A DNA stretch of 37,498 nucleotides, from the NCBI GenBank assembly GCA_009697105.1, contig SIAQ01000045.1, forward strand, positions 1-37,498, given 5' to 3'. Position 1 is the first letter of the stretch; every line of letters starts with the position of its first letter. The DNA comes from Gemmataceae bacterium (GTDB lineage: Bacteria; Planctomycetota; Planctomycetia; Gemmatales; Gemmataceae). Positions 26,897 to 34,667 of the stretch are shown here, one piece after another. The translations under genes and the position numbers were made by a program. Below the pieces are notes generated by a model. That model saw nothing but the letters and a program-made list of their open reading frames with translations. It was not told the origin of the DNA and ran no database searches.

Positions 26897-28462
26897 TCAT
26901 GGTAGCTGGTCGATTCGCAGATGATATTCGCCGCGGGCTTTGCGGTTCTCGCCGATCGCGCGGATGTGGTACTGCCCGCTGAACGCCGGCGTGAACTCCA
27001 GCGGCTGATTGCCCAGCTTTGTATCGCCGGCGACGAGTTGGGCCTTGTCGTCGATTACTGTCAGCCTGATTCCAAAAAAGTCGCTCTTTAGTTCGACGCG
27101 GTAGCGTTGATCTTTTTTCAGGGTGACCACGTATTCCTTGTACGGCCCCAGTCCCGCCTTGCTCGGTTCGTTCGGATCGGTAGGGAGAAAGCTCCGGCGA
27201 TCCTCGAACTGGCCATCCTGAAACGCCACGAGCACGGAATGCACGGGTCGGAAATTGGTGGCGTCTGTAACTCGCAACGTGAAATCCCCTAGCCCGAATT
27301 TATCCCCAGTTACGCGGATGCGAAATTCGCCGGTGATGTTGGGGATGTAGGGAAACGTGTGGATATTGTTATTGGGTTGATTCCACGGGCGAGCAAATTC
27401 CATCGCTTGATTGTTGCGATCGAAGATCACGAGCTTCGGGTTGAAGTCATCGCTTGCCACGCTTATGGAATAATTCCGGTCCCGCTCGAGTGTGACTCGG
27501 AATTCGCGCGACGGGCTCGATTGATTTGGATCCACGCCATAAAGCGGATGGTCCAGGCGCAGGCTTTCCTTGATTACGACGCTCGGCTGCTCGGCAAGGT
27601 CGAACCGTGGAACTTTGGCGGCACGTTGCTGCGCAGCCGACAGAATGAAGTCGCCGATGATCCGCTGCGATGTCGAGACGAGAAGCAGATGTTCGCCGTT
27701 GTGTTTCGGTTGATAGGCCATGATTAGCTTGTTCTCGGGGACCAGTCCCGAACGATCGGCATGAGGGAGTCGTCCATCATAGACCCGCAGGCGCGGTGAG
27801 ATCGTAGCGCCGATGACGCTGAAGTTGTAGGTCTTGCCTTGCTCCAGATGAATGGCGTACAGTTCAAACGGGCCGTCGAGCCGAAAGCGTGCGTCGTCGC
27901 GCACGAAGTCGGGTTGGCGTGTTTGGCCAATCACGGTCAGGCGGCCGTCGAGTCCGAATTCAATCGGGATTGCCCGTGGCGATAGCGAGGCAGTCTGGCC
28001 TGGTAAGCGCGTTGATCGGATATCCAGATTGCGCGACAGCCACCAACCCGAACCTGACAACACGAGCAACGCTGACGCGATGAACGATGCCAACAAGATA
28101 CGTCCCGTCCACGTATTCGGAGCGGGCGAAGGAACGAGCACCGCCGATTTTGATGCATCAACCGGCTTCGCAACGGCAAGCGGCGCTGGCTCGTCCTCGA
28201 CGACGATCTCAATCGGCGGCGCGGGCGCTACGATCTCGGTCGGAATGACTTCTTCCACCGGTTCGGCGACCGGCGGGTTGGGCGTTGCGCTCACGTCTGC
28301 CGGTGCTGCCGACATGCCGGTCGTTGTCTCCAGCATGCCCGGTGCGACCTCGGGCACGAGAAACGTGTTCTCGCACTTTTGGCAACGAACTTGCCGCCCC
28401 GCTAACTCCGCAGGCAAGCGAAACAACGACTCGCACGTCGGACAGCTCGTCGTCAGCGTCAT
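26897..28462 (-). CDS. Zinc-ribbon, single-pass protein with beta-sandwich (PPC-like) repeats
   Basis: The 521-residue protein has an N-terminal MJ0042-type zinc ribbon (Cys7, Cys10, Cys27, Cys30; LAGRQVRCQKCENTF between), a proline- and glutamate-rich linker to about 115, one helix (about 118-140, ILLASFIASALLVLSG), and an extracytoplasmic part with repeated beta-sandwich units. Each unit contains a GxxYxxxV-type strand pair, for example KTYNFSVIGATISPRLRVYD, DRNYSISVASDDFNPKLVIF and QRYRVELKSDFFGIRLTVID, resembling bacterial pre-peptidase C-terminal domains. The gene is oriented with the large zinc-ribbon protein and shares its plan. Role unknown; linking cytosolic zinc ribbon to outer domain suggests sensing or scaffolding, which is inference. 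Confidence 0.8.
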   Translation of the reverse strand: MTLTTSCPTCESLFRLPAELAGRQVRCQKCENTFLVPEVAPGMLETTTGMSAAPADVSATPNPPVAEPVEEVIPTEIVAPAPPIEIVVEDEPAPLAVAKPVDASKSAVLVPSPAPNTWTGRILLASFIASALLVLSGSGWWLSRNLDIRSTRLPGQTASLSPRAIPIEFGLDGRLTVIGQTRQPDFVRDDARFRLDGPFELYAIHLEQGKTYNFSVIGATISPRLRVYDGRLPHADRSGLVPENKLIMAYQPKHNGEHLLLVSTSQRIIGDFILSAAQQRAAKVPRFDLAEQPSVVIKESLRLDHPLYGVDPNQSSPSREFRVTLERDRNYSISVASDDFNPKLVIFDRNNQAMEFARPWNQPNNNIHTFPYIPNITGEFRIRVTGDKFGLGDFTLRVTDATNFRPVHSVLVAFQDGQFEDRRSFLPTDPNEPSKAGLGPYKEYVVTLKKDQRYRVELKSDFFGIRLTVIDDKAQLVAGDTKLGNQPLEFTPAFSGQYHIRAIGENRKARGEYHLRIDQLP

Positions 28463-28488
28463 GGGTTAGCCCACGTACTACGTTTTCC

Positions 28489-28552
28489 GTATACCGCTTG
28501 CGACTTAGCGCTCATCGTGTCCCATCTGAGCGCTAAGCCGCAAGCGGTATAC
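28489..28552. repeat. Hairpin repeat, TTAGCGCTC family, copy 5
   Basis: A 26-bp stem with one mismatch (28489-28514, 28527-28552) and a 12-base loop; GTATACCGCTTGCGACTTAG starts the left arm. It separates the PQQ-like gene from the zinc-ribbon gene downstream of it on the minus strand. Confidence 0.75.
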
Positions 28553-28567
28553 AAAAAACACGATACC

Positions 28568-29785
28568 TCATTTCCCCGCCACGTCCAGACAATAGATCGT
28601 TTGCTTATCGCGCACGTACAACCGTTTATCGGCGATCGTCGGCGCGGTGCGGTTGTCGGTCATGAGTTTGAAGCGAGCCTTTTCCTGATACTTCGTCGCG
28701 CTGGGCTGGATCAGAACCAGATCGCCCTTCTTGGTGCTGGCGAAGATATGCCCGTCGGCGAGGGTCAACGCGCCTTTGCCGAAATCTTGTTCGGACCAGA
28801 CGAGTTTGCCGGTCTTGAGATCGACGCAGTTGAAGTGGATTTTCTTGTTGAACTCGCCGGACAGGCCGTAGAGGTGGCCTTCGTGGACGATGGCGTTTGC
28901 CCAGAAGTTCATCATGACGCTTTTGCCGCCTTTGCTTTCCCAGGCGATTTCGGGCACCGACGCGGACAGCTTGAATAACGCGCAGCCGACTTCTTCGCCG
29001 GAGGTGACGAAGAGCAAGTCTTTGCCGACGAGTATCGGGGTGCAGATGTTGCAGTCGTATTCGGTTTTCCAGTTGACGCGCCAAAGTTCTTTGCCCTGGT
29101 CGGCGGTGACGGCGAGCAGTCCGGTCGCGGTGAAGAAGATGACCTGCTTCTGCCCGGCGACGGTGACGGGAACTGGCGTGGCGTAGGCGGCGCCGTCGTT
29201 GCCTGTCTTCCAGGCGAGTTTGCCGGTCTTCTTGTCAAACGCCGCCACGCCCGCGCCCTTGCCGCCGGGGATAGCATAAACGAGATCGCCGTCGATGGTG
29301 GGAGAGGCAGACAGGCCCCAGGAGATGTTCTTCGCGCCGAACTCTTTGAGCAGGTTGACGCTCCAGACGATCGCGCCTTTCTCGGTATCGAGGCAGGTCA
29401 ACGCTCCGCTTGGCGATTGCGTGTAGACAAGCTTGCCGTCGATCGTCGGTGTCGCGCGTGGCCCGTTGCCATAGCTGTTCTTGAACCCCGCCGCGACTTT
29501 GGTTTCCCAGAGTTTCGTGCCTTTAGCAGCATCGAGCGCGAGCACGTACTCGGCGCCATCGTGTTGAACCTGAGTAATCGCCCGGCCGTCGGCGATGGCG
29601 AGCGACGAATAGCCTTCGCCGCCGGCGTGGGTCCAGAGCACCTTGGGCCCGTCTTTGGGCCAGGTGGTGAGCAGGCCGGTTTCGGGCGACGTGCCATTGC
29701 GATTCGGGCCAAGCCATTGAGGCCAATCCGCCGCGAACGCGGGGCTGATGCAAACGACGAGCAGAAGCAGGCCGAGTTTTTTCAT
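28568..29785 (-). CDS. Secreted PQQ-like beta-propeller protein
   Basis: The 405-residue protein has a signal peptide (1-18, LGLLLLVVCISPAFA) followed by ADWPQWLGPNRNGTSPETG, the standard N-terminus of planctomycete PQQ-like/BamB-type propellers. At least six blades with the pattern A-x-D-x-x-x-G-K-L-x-W follow (ALDAAKGTKLWETKV, AFDKKTGKLAWKTG, CVDLKTGKLVWSEQ). No catalytic residues of quinoprotein dehydrogenases are evident. It is monocistronic, with hairpin repeats on both sides. A scaffold or ligand-binding role outside the cytoplasm is likely. Confidence 0.88.
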   Translation of the reverse strand: MKKLGLLLLVVCISPAFAADWPQWLGPNRNGTSPETGLLTTWPKDGPKVLWTHAGGEGYSSLAIADGRAITQVQHDGAEYVLALDAAKGTKLWETKVAAGFKNSYGNGPRATPTIDGKLVYTQSPSGALTCLDTEKGAIVWSVNLLKEFGAKNISWGLSASPTIDGDLVYAIPGGKGAGVAAFDKKTGKLAWKTGNDGAAYATPVPVTVAGQKQVIFFTATGLLAVTADQGKELWRVNWKTEYDCNICTPILVGKDLLFVTSGEEVGCALFKLSASVPEIAWESKGGKSVMMNFWANAIVHEGHLYGLSGEFNKKIHFNCVDLKTGKLVWSEQDFGKGALTLADGHIFASTKKGDLVLIQPSATKYQEKARFKLMTDNRTAPTIADKRLYVRDKQTIYCLDVAGK

Positions 29786-29923
29786 GGGAGTTCCTTGGTT
29801 TGCGTGGTGAACCGAGCACGTCTCGAATTATCCTATCGCGAAGATGATTGTAGTCATCACCGCTCCGGTTCGATAGGAAAATCCTGGTTTTATCGCATGC
29901 GAATTTGGTGCGGTTTGTTGTCG

Positions 29924-29979
29924 TCCGCTTGCGGCTTAGCGCTCACGACGCGCAATGCGAACGCTAAGCCGCAAGCGGA
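29924..29979. repeat. Hairpin repeat, TTAGCGCTC family, copy 6
   Basis: A 21-bp stem with one mismatch (29924-29944, 29959-29979). It lies in the 212-base gap between two divergent start codons and ends 18 bases before the dehydrogenase ATG, so it would be within or just upstream of that leader. Confidence 0.75.
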
Positions 29980-29997
29980 GAATGGAAAATCGAATCC

Positions 29998-31080
29998 ATG
30001 TCAACGTCAGCTCCATTCCACATCGCGGTGTTGCCAGGCGATGGCATCGGCATCGACGTCACCGCGGAAGCAGTGCGCGTGTTGCGTGCTGTCGAGCGTG
30101 CGGTCGGCGGATTCGCGCTGACCATGACGACGCACGAATCGGGCGCGGTCTGCTACCAGCGCACTGGCGCCGATTTACCGGAGGCGACGATCGACGCCTG
30201 CCGACGCGCTGATGCCGTGCTGCTTGGCGCGATGGGCCATCCCGATATCCGCAAGCCCGACGGCACGGAGTTGACGCCGCAGGTTACGTTGCGCGTGATC
30301 TTCGATCTGTACGCCGGCGTGCGACCGTGCAAGCTTTACGCCGGCGCGAAGACGCCACTGACGGGCTTGAAGCCGGGCGACATCGATTTGATTATCCTCC
30401 GCGAACAAACCGAGGGATTATTCGCTTCGCAGACCGGTGGCATCGTGCTCGGCGATCAGGTTGCGACCGACACGCTCGTCATGACGCGCAAGGGTATCGA
30501 CCGCATCAGCGAGTTCGCGTTTCAGCTGGCGGAAGGCCGACGCCAGCACGTTACCTGCGTTGACAAGGCGAACATCTTCAAAAGCTTTGCGTTTTTCCGC
30601 AAGGTTTTCGATGAAGTCGGCGCACGCCATCCCAACGTCACCAAGCAACACGCTTACATCGATGCCCAGGCGCTGCACCTCGTCCAAAAACCAGGCAAGT
30701 TCGACGTAATCGTCACCGAGAACATGTTCGGCGATATCCTATCCGACCTCGCGGCAGGGTTGATAGGCGGCATGGGCATGGCGCCGTCGGGCGATATTGG
30801 CGATCAATTCGGCGTCTTTCAGCCCGCGCACGGCACGGCGCCGGACATCGCGGGCAAAGGCATCGCCAACCCAATCGCCGCCATCCTTTCCGCCGGCATG
30901 ATGCTCGATTGGCTTGGCCAACGTCGAAACCATCCTCAACTCGTCAAGGCAGGCCAACGGATCGAACAAGCCGTCGCCCAGGTGCTGGCGGAGGGCAAAA
31001 CGCTGCCCGTCGATCAGGGCGGTTCGGCGACGACCCAGCAGGTGGGTGAGGCGATTGCCCGTTTTGTCGAGCGTTCGTAA
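29998..31080 (+). CDS. Isocitrate/isopropylmalate-family NAD(P)-dependent dehydrogenase
   Basis: The 360-residue enzyme belongs to the beta-decarboxylating dehydrogenases: PGDGIG (13-18), [29 protein letters not shown], and [17 protein letters not shown] for the NAD adenosine site. The substrate loop reads REQTEGLF (135-142). LeuB normally has RELTGGIYFG there, and tartrate/D-malate-type members have TEG. That loop argues against a standard 3-isopropylmalate dehydrogenase, but leucine synthesis cannot be excluded. No leuC, leuD or leuA is nearby. Start at [18 protein letters not shown] is set by the Rossmann-like first strand. Confidence 0.88.
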   Translation: MSTSAPFHIAVLPGDGIGIDVTAEAVRVLRAVERAVGGFALTMTTHESGAVCYQRTGADLPEATIDACRRADAVLLGAMGHPDIRKPDGTELTPQVTLRVIFDLYAGVRPCKLYAGAKTPLTGLKPGDIDLIILREQTEGLFASQTGGIVLGDQVATDTLVMTRKGIDRISEFAFQLAEGRRQHVTCVDKANIFKSFAFFRKVFDEVGARHPNVTKQHAYIDAQALHLVQKPGKFDVIVTENMFGDILSDLAAGLIGGMGMAPSGDIGDQFGVFQPAHGTAPDIAGKGIANPIAAILSAGMMLDWLGQRRNHPQLVKAGQRIEQAVAQVLAEGKTLPVDQGGSATTQQVGEAIARFVERS

Positions 31081-31239
31081 CGGAAGTCACGAGGATTCCG
31101 CCGCCGATTCTGCGAATATCAAGTTCTGCCTGGGCTTTAGGTTGCAACAAGCCGGGCATCCGCTACAATTCTCTTCACGAGTGCGCGCGTCCGCATCACA
31201 TCCCGAGCAGGTTATTGGGGAACGCCGAAAGGGTCGTCG

Positions 31240-31422
31240 ATGGAAAAGTGGCTATGTTGGGGCTCGCTTGGCGCCGCCGGCATCTTCCTGCTCCTGCTCT
31301 TGCTCGACCTGATTATCGCTATTCCGTTTAGCCGAATTAGTATTGTCGCCGACATTCTCGGCATCATCGCTTGCATCCTGGTCGGATATTTGGCGTGGAC
31401 ATCGTACAAAGAATTGCGCTGA
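31240..31422 (+). CDS. Small two-helix membrane protein
   Basis: Sixty residues: a glycine/leucine-rich helix (8-29, GSLGAAGIFLLLLLLDLIIA) and a second (about 36-54, VADILGIIACILVGYLAWT), ending with KELR. AAAGGG six bases before the ATG is a good ribosome-binding site. Composition and placement look like a genuine short membrane protein of unknown function. Confidence 0.65.
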   Translation: MEKWLCWGSLGAAGIFLLLLLLDLIIAIPFSRISIVADILGIIACILVGYLAWTSYKELR

Positions 31423-31539
31423 CGGTTCATCCACCGGAGCAATGATACCTACCCGTTTGGATGACATCGAGCTTCTCAGGTGCGACTTGGCTGTTCGCTG
31501 TAGCCGTTGATATATATCGAGCGGATGAATTTGTTCGGT

Positions 31540-31598
31540 CAGAGCCTTAGCGCCCAGCGAAGGGCCACGTTGTGCCCTTCGCTGGTGCTCAGGCTCTG
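31540..31598. repeat. Hairpin related to 16905-16950
   Basis: Arms beginning CAGAGCCTTAGCGCCCAGCG (31540-31564) and its near complement (31574-31598) with about two mismatches. The preceding GAGCGGATGAATTTG block is shared with 16906-16920. It is part of a 445-base gap (31423-31867) that holds only repeats and the leader of the next gene. Confidence 0.6.
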
Positions 31599-31711
31599 AA
31601 AATGCGACAATCTCAACCGCCCGTAGTATAAAGCGGAATAGCCGAGTTATTTGACCTGGCGCGGTTCTCCGTCGTGTTGCATATTGTTCTAGATGGTGCG
31701 AAAAGGCAGAA

Positions 31712-31775
31712 TTGACAGGTGGGGCCAGGCTTTCCACAGCCTGGCCAGGCTGGAAAGCCTGGCCCCACCTGTCAA
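31712..31775. repeat. 64-bp near-perfect palindrome upstream of the SecA-like gene
   Basis: Arms TTGACAGGTGGGGCCAGGCT... (31712-31736) and the exact complement (31751-31775) are 25 bp, and the intervening CAGCCTGGCCAGGCTG is itself palindromic. It has no real loop, so it can extrude as a cruciform. It lies about 90 bases before the proposed GTG start. Confidence 0.75.
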
Positions 31776-31867
31776 ATCAAGCTGGTCGGACCACTAGCGC
31801 ATGTACTCAGAAGCGCGTGGATTCGTTCCGGGGGCGGAATGACGTAGTATTCTGGAGCGATGGCATC

Positions 31868-34015
31868 GTGACAACACTCCCAACCATCATCGTCGAGAAG
31901 TCAACGCCAAGGCTTCCCGCGCCGCCGAACGTCGATCGATTCGGCTCGCGCTGGTGGAATCGCCTCAAGGCGTGGTTTGGCATGCCCATCAAACGCCGTC
32001 TGGGCTATGCCGCCTTGCAAGTGAAAATGATCCGCCATTGGGAAAGTGAGTTCGACAAACTCTCCGATGATGTCGTTAAGCAAACGGGCCTGCATCTACG
32101 TGGCCGAGCGCGCGGCGGGGAACCGCTGGACGACCTGATCGCCGAGACGTTTGGCCTGGTGTGCGTCGCGTCGAAACGCACGCTCGGCTTGCGTCCGTTC
32201 GACGTACAACTCGCCGCCGGCGTGGTCTTGCACAACGCGGCACTCGGCGAGGTGTCCACCGGCGAAGGCAAGACGCTCATCGCCTCGCTGCCTGCCGCCC
32301 TCAACGCGCTTGTCGGGAAAGGCGTTCACGTCACCACCGTCAACGATTACCTCGCCCAGCGCGATGCCGACTATACCGCCCGCATCTACAACGCCATCGG
32401 CCTGTCCGTCGGCTGCTTGCAGCAACGCATGTCCGACGACGACCGCAAAGCCGCTTATCATTGCGACATCACCTACGGCACGGCATCCGAGTTCGGTTTC
32501 GACTTTTTACGCGATCGCCTCAAGACCAAATCGAGCAGCGGGCAGAACCTGCCGTTCTGGTCGCCCTGGCTCAAAACCGGGCAGGCGTTCCAGGCGCTCG
32601 ATCCCAAAGTCCAGCGCGGGCATCACTATGCCCTCGTTGACGAGGCCGACAACGTCTTCATCGACGACGCTCGTACGCCACTCGTCATCAGCACCGGTTC
32701 GCGCCCAGCTACCGAGGAGGAATCGGTCGTTTACATCTGGTCCGACGCGCTCGGCAAGGAGATGATCCGCGACCATCACTTCTACCTCGACGAGAAAAAG
32801 CAGAAGGTCGAGCTGAGCGAGGAAGGCCGACACCTGATCCGCTATTCGAAGCCGCCGTTCGGCAAACATTCACATGCCATGGACAAGTTGCACGAGCACG
32901 TCGAACGCGCGATCCATGCGAACCATCGCTTTCGGCTCGATCAGCATTACATGGTCCAGGAAAACAAAGTCGTCATCATCGACGAGAGCACCGGCCGACC
33001 GATGCCCGACCGCCAATGGAGCGAGGGCTTACATCAAGCCGTCGAGGCGAAGGAAAAGATCCCGATCACGTACAAGACCGATCATGCCGCCCAGATCACG
33101 TATCAATCGTACTACAAGCAATACACGAAACTATCGGGCATGACGGGCACGGCGATTCAGAACTTCTGGGAGATGCGCCGCGTTTACAAGCTCTGGGTCG
33201 TGCAGATTCCCACTAATCGCCTGGCCCAGCGAATCGTAATGCCCGATCGTGTGTTCCCGACCGAAAACGCAAAGTTCGATGCCATCGTCGATGAAGTGAA
33301 GAAACTGAAAGTTGACGGCAGGCCAGTGCTCATCGGCACGCGGTCCGTTGATAAGTCCGAAGCGTTGAGCAAGAAGCTACTGGCGGCGAGCATCGTGCAT
33401 TTCGTGTTGAACGCGAAACCGGACAACACCGAGCGCGAGGCGCAGATCGTCGCACAAGCCGGGCGCTCCGGGGCCGTCACCATCGCCACTAACATGGCGG
33501 GGCGCGGTACCGATATATTGCTGGGCGGCAACGTCGAAGCGCTGGCGTGGACCCAGCTCAAAACGCAGTACAAGCATCGCCATCTGGTTCCGCCCGACCT
33601 ATGGCAACAACTCGTCGAAGCCATCGAAGGCCAAGAGGCGACCCTCGCCAATCAGGGCGCGGTGATCCAGGCGGGCGGGCTGCACGTCATCGGCACCGAA
33701 CGCCACGAAGCCGCCCGCATCGACCGCCAGCTGATTGGCCGTGCGGCTCGGCAAGGCGATCCGGGTTCGTGCCAATTCTTCCTGTCGCTCGACGATGAGA
33801 TCCTGGAAGGTTTAGGCCAAGATCGGCAGGAATATCTGAAAAAGCTCGGCGAAACCGCCGGGAACCGCGATTGGGACGGCTTCGCTCCGGAGTTTATCAG
33901 CGCCCAACGCACCATCGAAAAACGCCACTACCGCCAACGCCTCGACCTCATGAACTACGAACGCCAACGGCAAGAGGTTCTGAAGGACCTTGGGGCGGAT
34001 CCGTATGTGGATTGA
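31868..34015 (+). CDS. Short SecA-like ATPase lacking the C-terminal domains of SecA
   Basis: SecA drives preproteins through SecYEG. From the GTG at 31868 (GGAG ten bases upstream) the protein has 715 residues. NBD1 carries Walker A STGEGKT (130-136), VTTVNDYLAQRDAD and Walker B VDEADNVFIDDARTP. A preprotein-binding insert (KVVIIDESTGRPMPDRQWSEG) and NBD2 (TNMAGRGTDI, IGRAARQGDPGS) follow. The chain stops at LMNYERQRQEVLKDLGADPY, at the beginning of the helical scaffold. The two-helix finger, helical wing and zinc-binding tail are absent; SecA usually exceeds 800 residues. The open frame goes back to 31712 through a palindrome, so a longer start is possible but unlikely. Probably a second SecA with a special role. 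Confidence 0.88.
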   Translation: MTTLPTIIVEKSTPRLPAPPNVDRFGSRWWNRLKAWFGMPIKRRLGYAALQVKMIRHWESEFDKLSDDVVKQTGLHLRGRARGGEPLDDLIAETFGLVCVASKRTLGLRPFDVQLAAGVVLHNAALGEVSTGEGKTLIASLPAALNALVGKGVHVTTVNDYLAQRDADYTARIYNAIGLSVGCLQQRMSDDDRKAAYHCDITYGTASEFGFDFLRDRLKTKSSSGQNLPFWSPWLKTGQAFQALDPKVQRGHHYALVDEADNVFIDDARTPLVISTGSRPATEEESVVYIWSDALGKEMIRDHHFYLDEKKQKVELSEEGRHLIRYSKPPFGKHSHAMDKLHEHVERAIHANHRFRLDQHYMVQENKVVIIDESTGRPMPDRQWSEGLHQAVEAKEKIPITYKTDHAAQITYQSYYKQYTKLSGMTGTAIQNFWEMRRVYKLWVVQIPTNRLAQRIVMPDRVFPTENAKFDAIVDEVKKLKVDGRPVLIGTRSVDKSEALSKKLLAASIVHFVLNAKPDNTEREAQIVAQAGRSGAVTIATNMAGRGTDILLGGNVEALAWTQLKTQYKHRHLVPPDLWQQLVEAIEGQEATLANQGAVIQAGGLHVIGTERHEAARIDRQLIGRAARQGDPGSCQFFLSLDDEILEGLGQDRQEYLKKLGETAGNRDWDGFAPEFISAQRTIEKRHYRQRLDLMNYERQRQEVLKDLGADPYVD

Positions 34016-34027
34016 GCGGTTTTTGTG

Positions 34028-34089
34028 TTTTCCGCTTGCGGCTTAGCGCTCGAATAATCCCACGCGAGCGCCAAGCCGCAAGCGGAAAA
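34028..34089. repeat. Hairpin repeat, TTAGCGCTC family, copy 7
   Basis: A 25-bp stem with one mismatch (34028-34052, 34065-34089) filling the 82-base gap between convergent stop codons. With TTTT and AAAA at the outer ends of its arms it could end transcription from both sides. Confidence 0.75.
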
Positions 34090-34097
34090 TGCTTGGC

Positions 34098-34562
34098 TCA
34101 ATGCCTGACGATACGCACCACTGCGGCCTCCTGAACCGCCATGTCGGCGATCACGCATTTCGCTTTGGTGTGTGGCGCGATGTCATTTTCGAGCCGCACC
34201 AACCCCGAGCTAAACTCATCGCCCGCCTTGTCGAGCAGCACAAAGTGCAGGTCGCCGCGTTGAATCGCACGATTGCCGGCGATGACGAGTAACTCCAGAC
34301 TCCGTTGCTCGCGGCGAACGATGAAGGTCTGCTTCGATTCCGCGCGAATGCCGATGATCTCGGCCTGCACTTTTTGTCGCACGAGGTCGGGACTAATTTC
34401 GAGCGTTCGTTCACCGCCCATGGAAAAACTCGCCGCGCCTGGCCAAACGATGCTGACGCGCGTGCCTGGTTCGGTGTCGAGTGCGTTCGTCCAGATACCG
34501 GCGCTGATGCCGAGCAAACCGACGAGGAGAAATGCGACGAAGAACCAGCGAGTTCGCGACAT
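34098..34562 (-). CDS. Membrane-anchored hypothetical protein
   Basis: The 154-residue protein has an N-terminal helix (7-24, FFVAFLLVGLLGISAGIW) with a basic start, then a beta-rich soluble part outside the cytoplasm (EPGTRVSIVWPGAASFSMGG onward). No known family is recognised. GAGG is about nine bases before the ATG at 34562. It is convergent with the SecA-like gene; whether the two are linked in function is unknown. Confidence 0.65.
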   Translation of the reverse strand: MSRTRWFFVAFLLVGLLGISAGIWTNALDTEPGTRVSIVWPGAASFSMGGERTLEISPDLVRQKVQAEIIGIRAESKQTFIVRREQRSLELLVIAGNRAIQRGDLHFVLLDKAGDEFSSGLVRLENDIAPHTKAKCVIADMAVQEAAVVRIVRH

Positions 34563-34580
34563 GCAATAGACCTCACTTAT

Positions 34581-34650
34581 GGCGAGCCTAGCCGCGTAAG
34601 CGGCAGGTTTGCGGGAGCGTCAACCTGCCGCTTACGCGGCCAGGCTCGCC
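34581..34650. repeat. 29-bp inverted repeat, GCCGCGTAAGCGGC type
   Basis: Arms 34581-34609 and 34622-34650 pair with one mismatch and a 12-base loop (GGCGAGCCTAGCCGCGTAAG begins the left arm). It fills the gap between the nucleoside hydrolase stop and the next gene start on the minus strand. Confidence 0.75.
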
Positions 34651-34667
34651 AAGCTTTTGACAATCTC

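Noticed and set aside
31480..31500. CTTGGCTGTTCGCTGTA shared with the broken gene near 4000
   Set aside because: The 17-base identity is not extended on either side, so it is too short to claim a second gene remnant.
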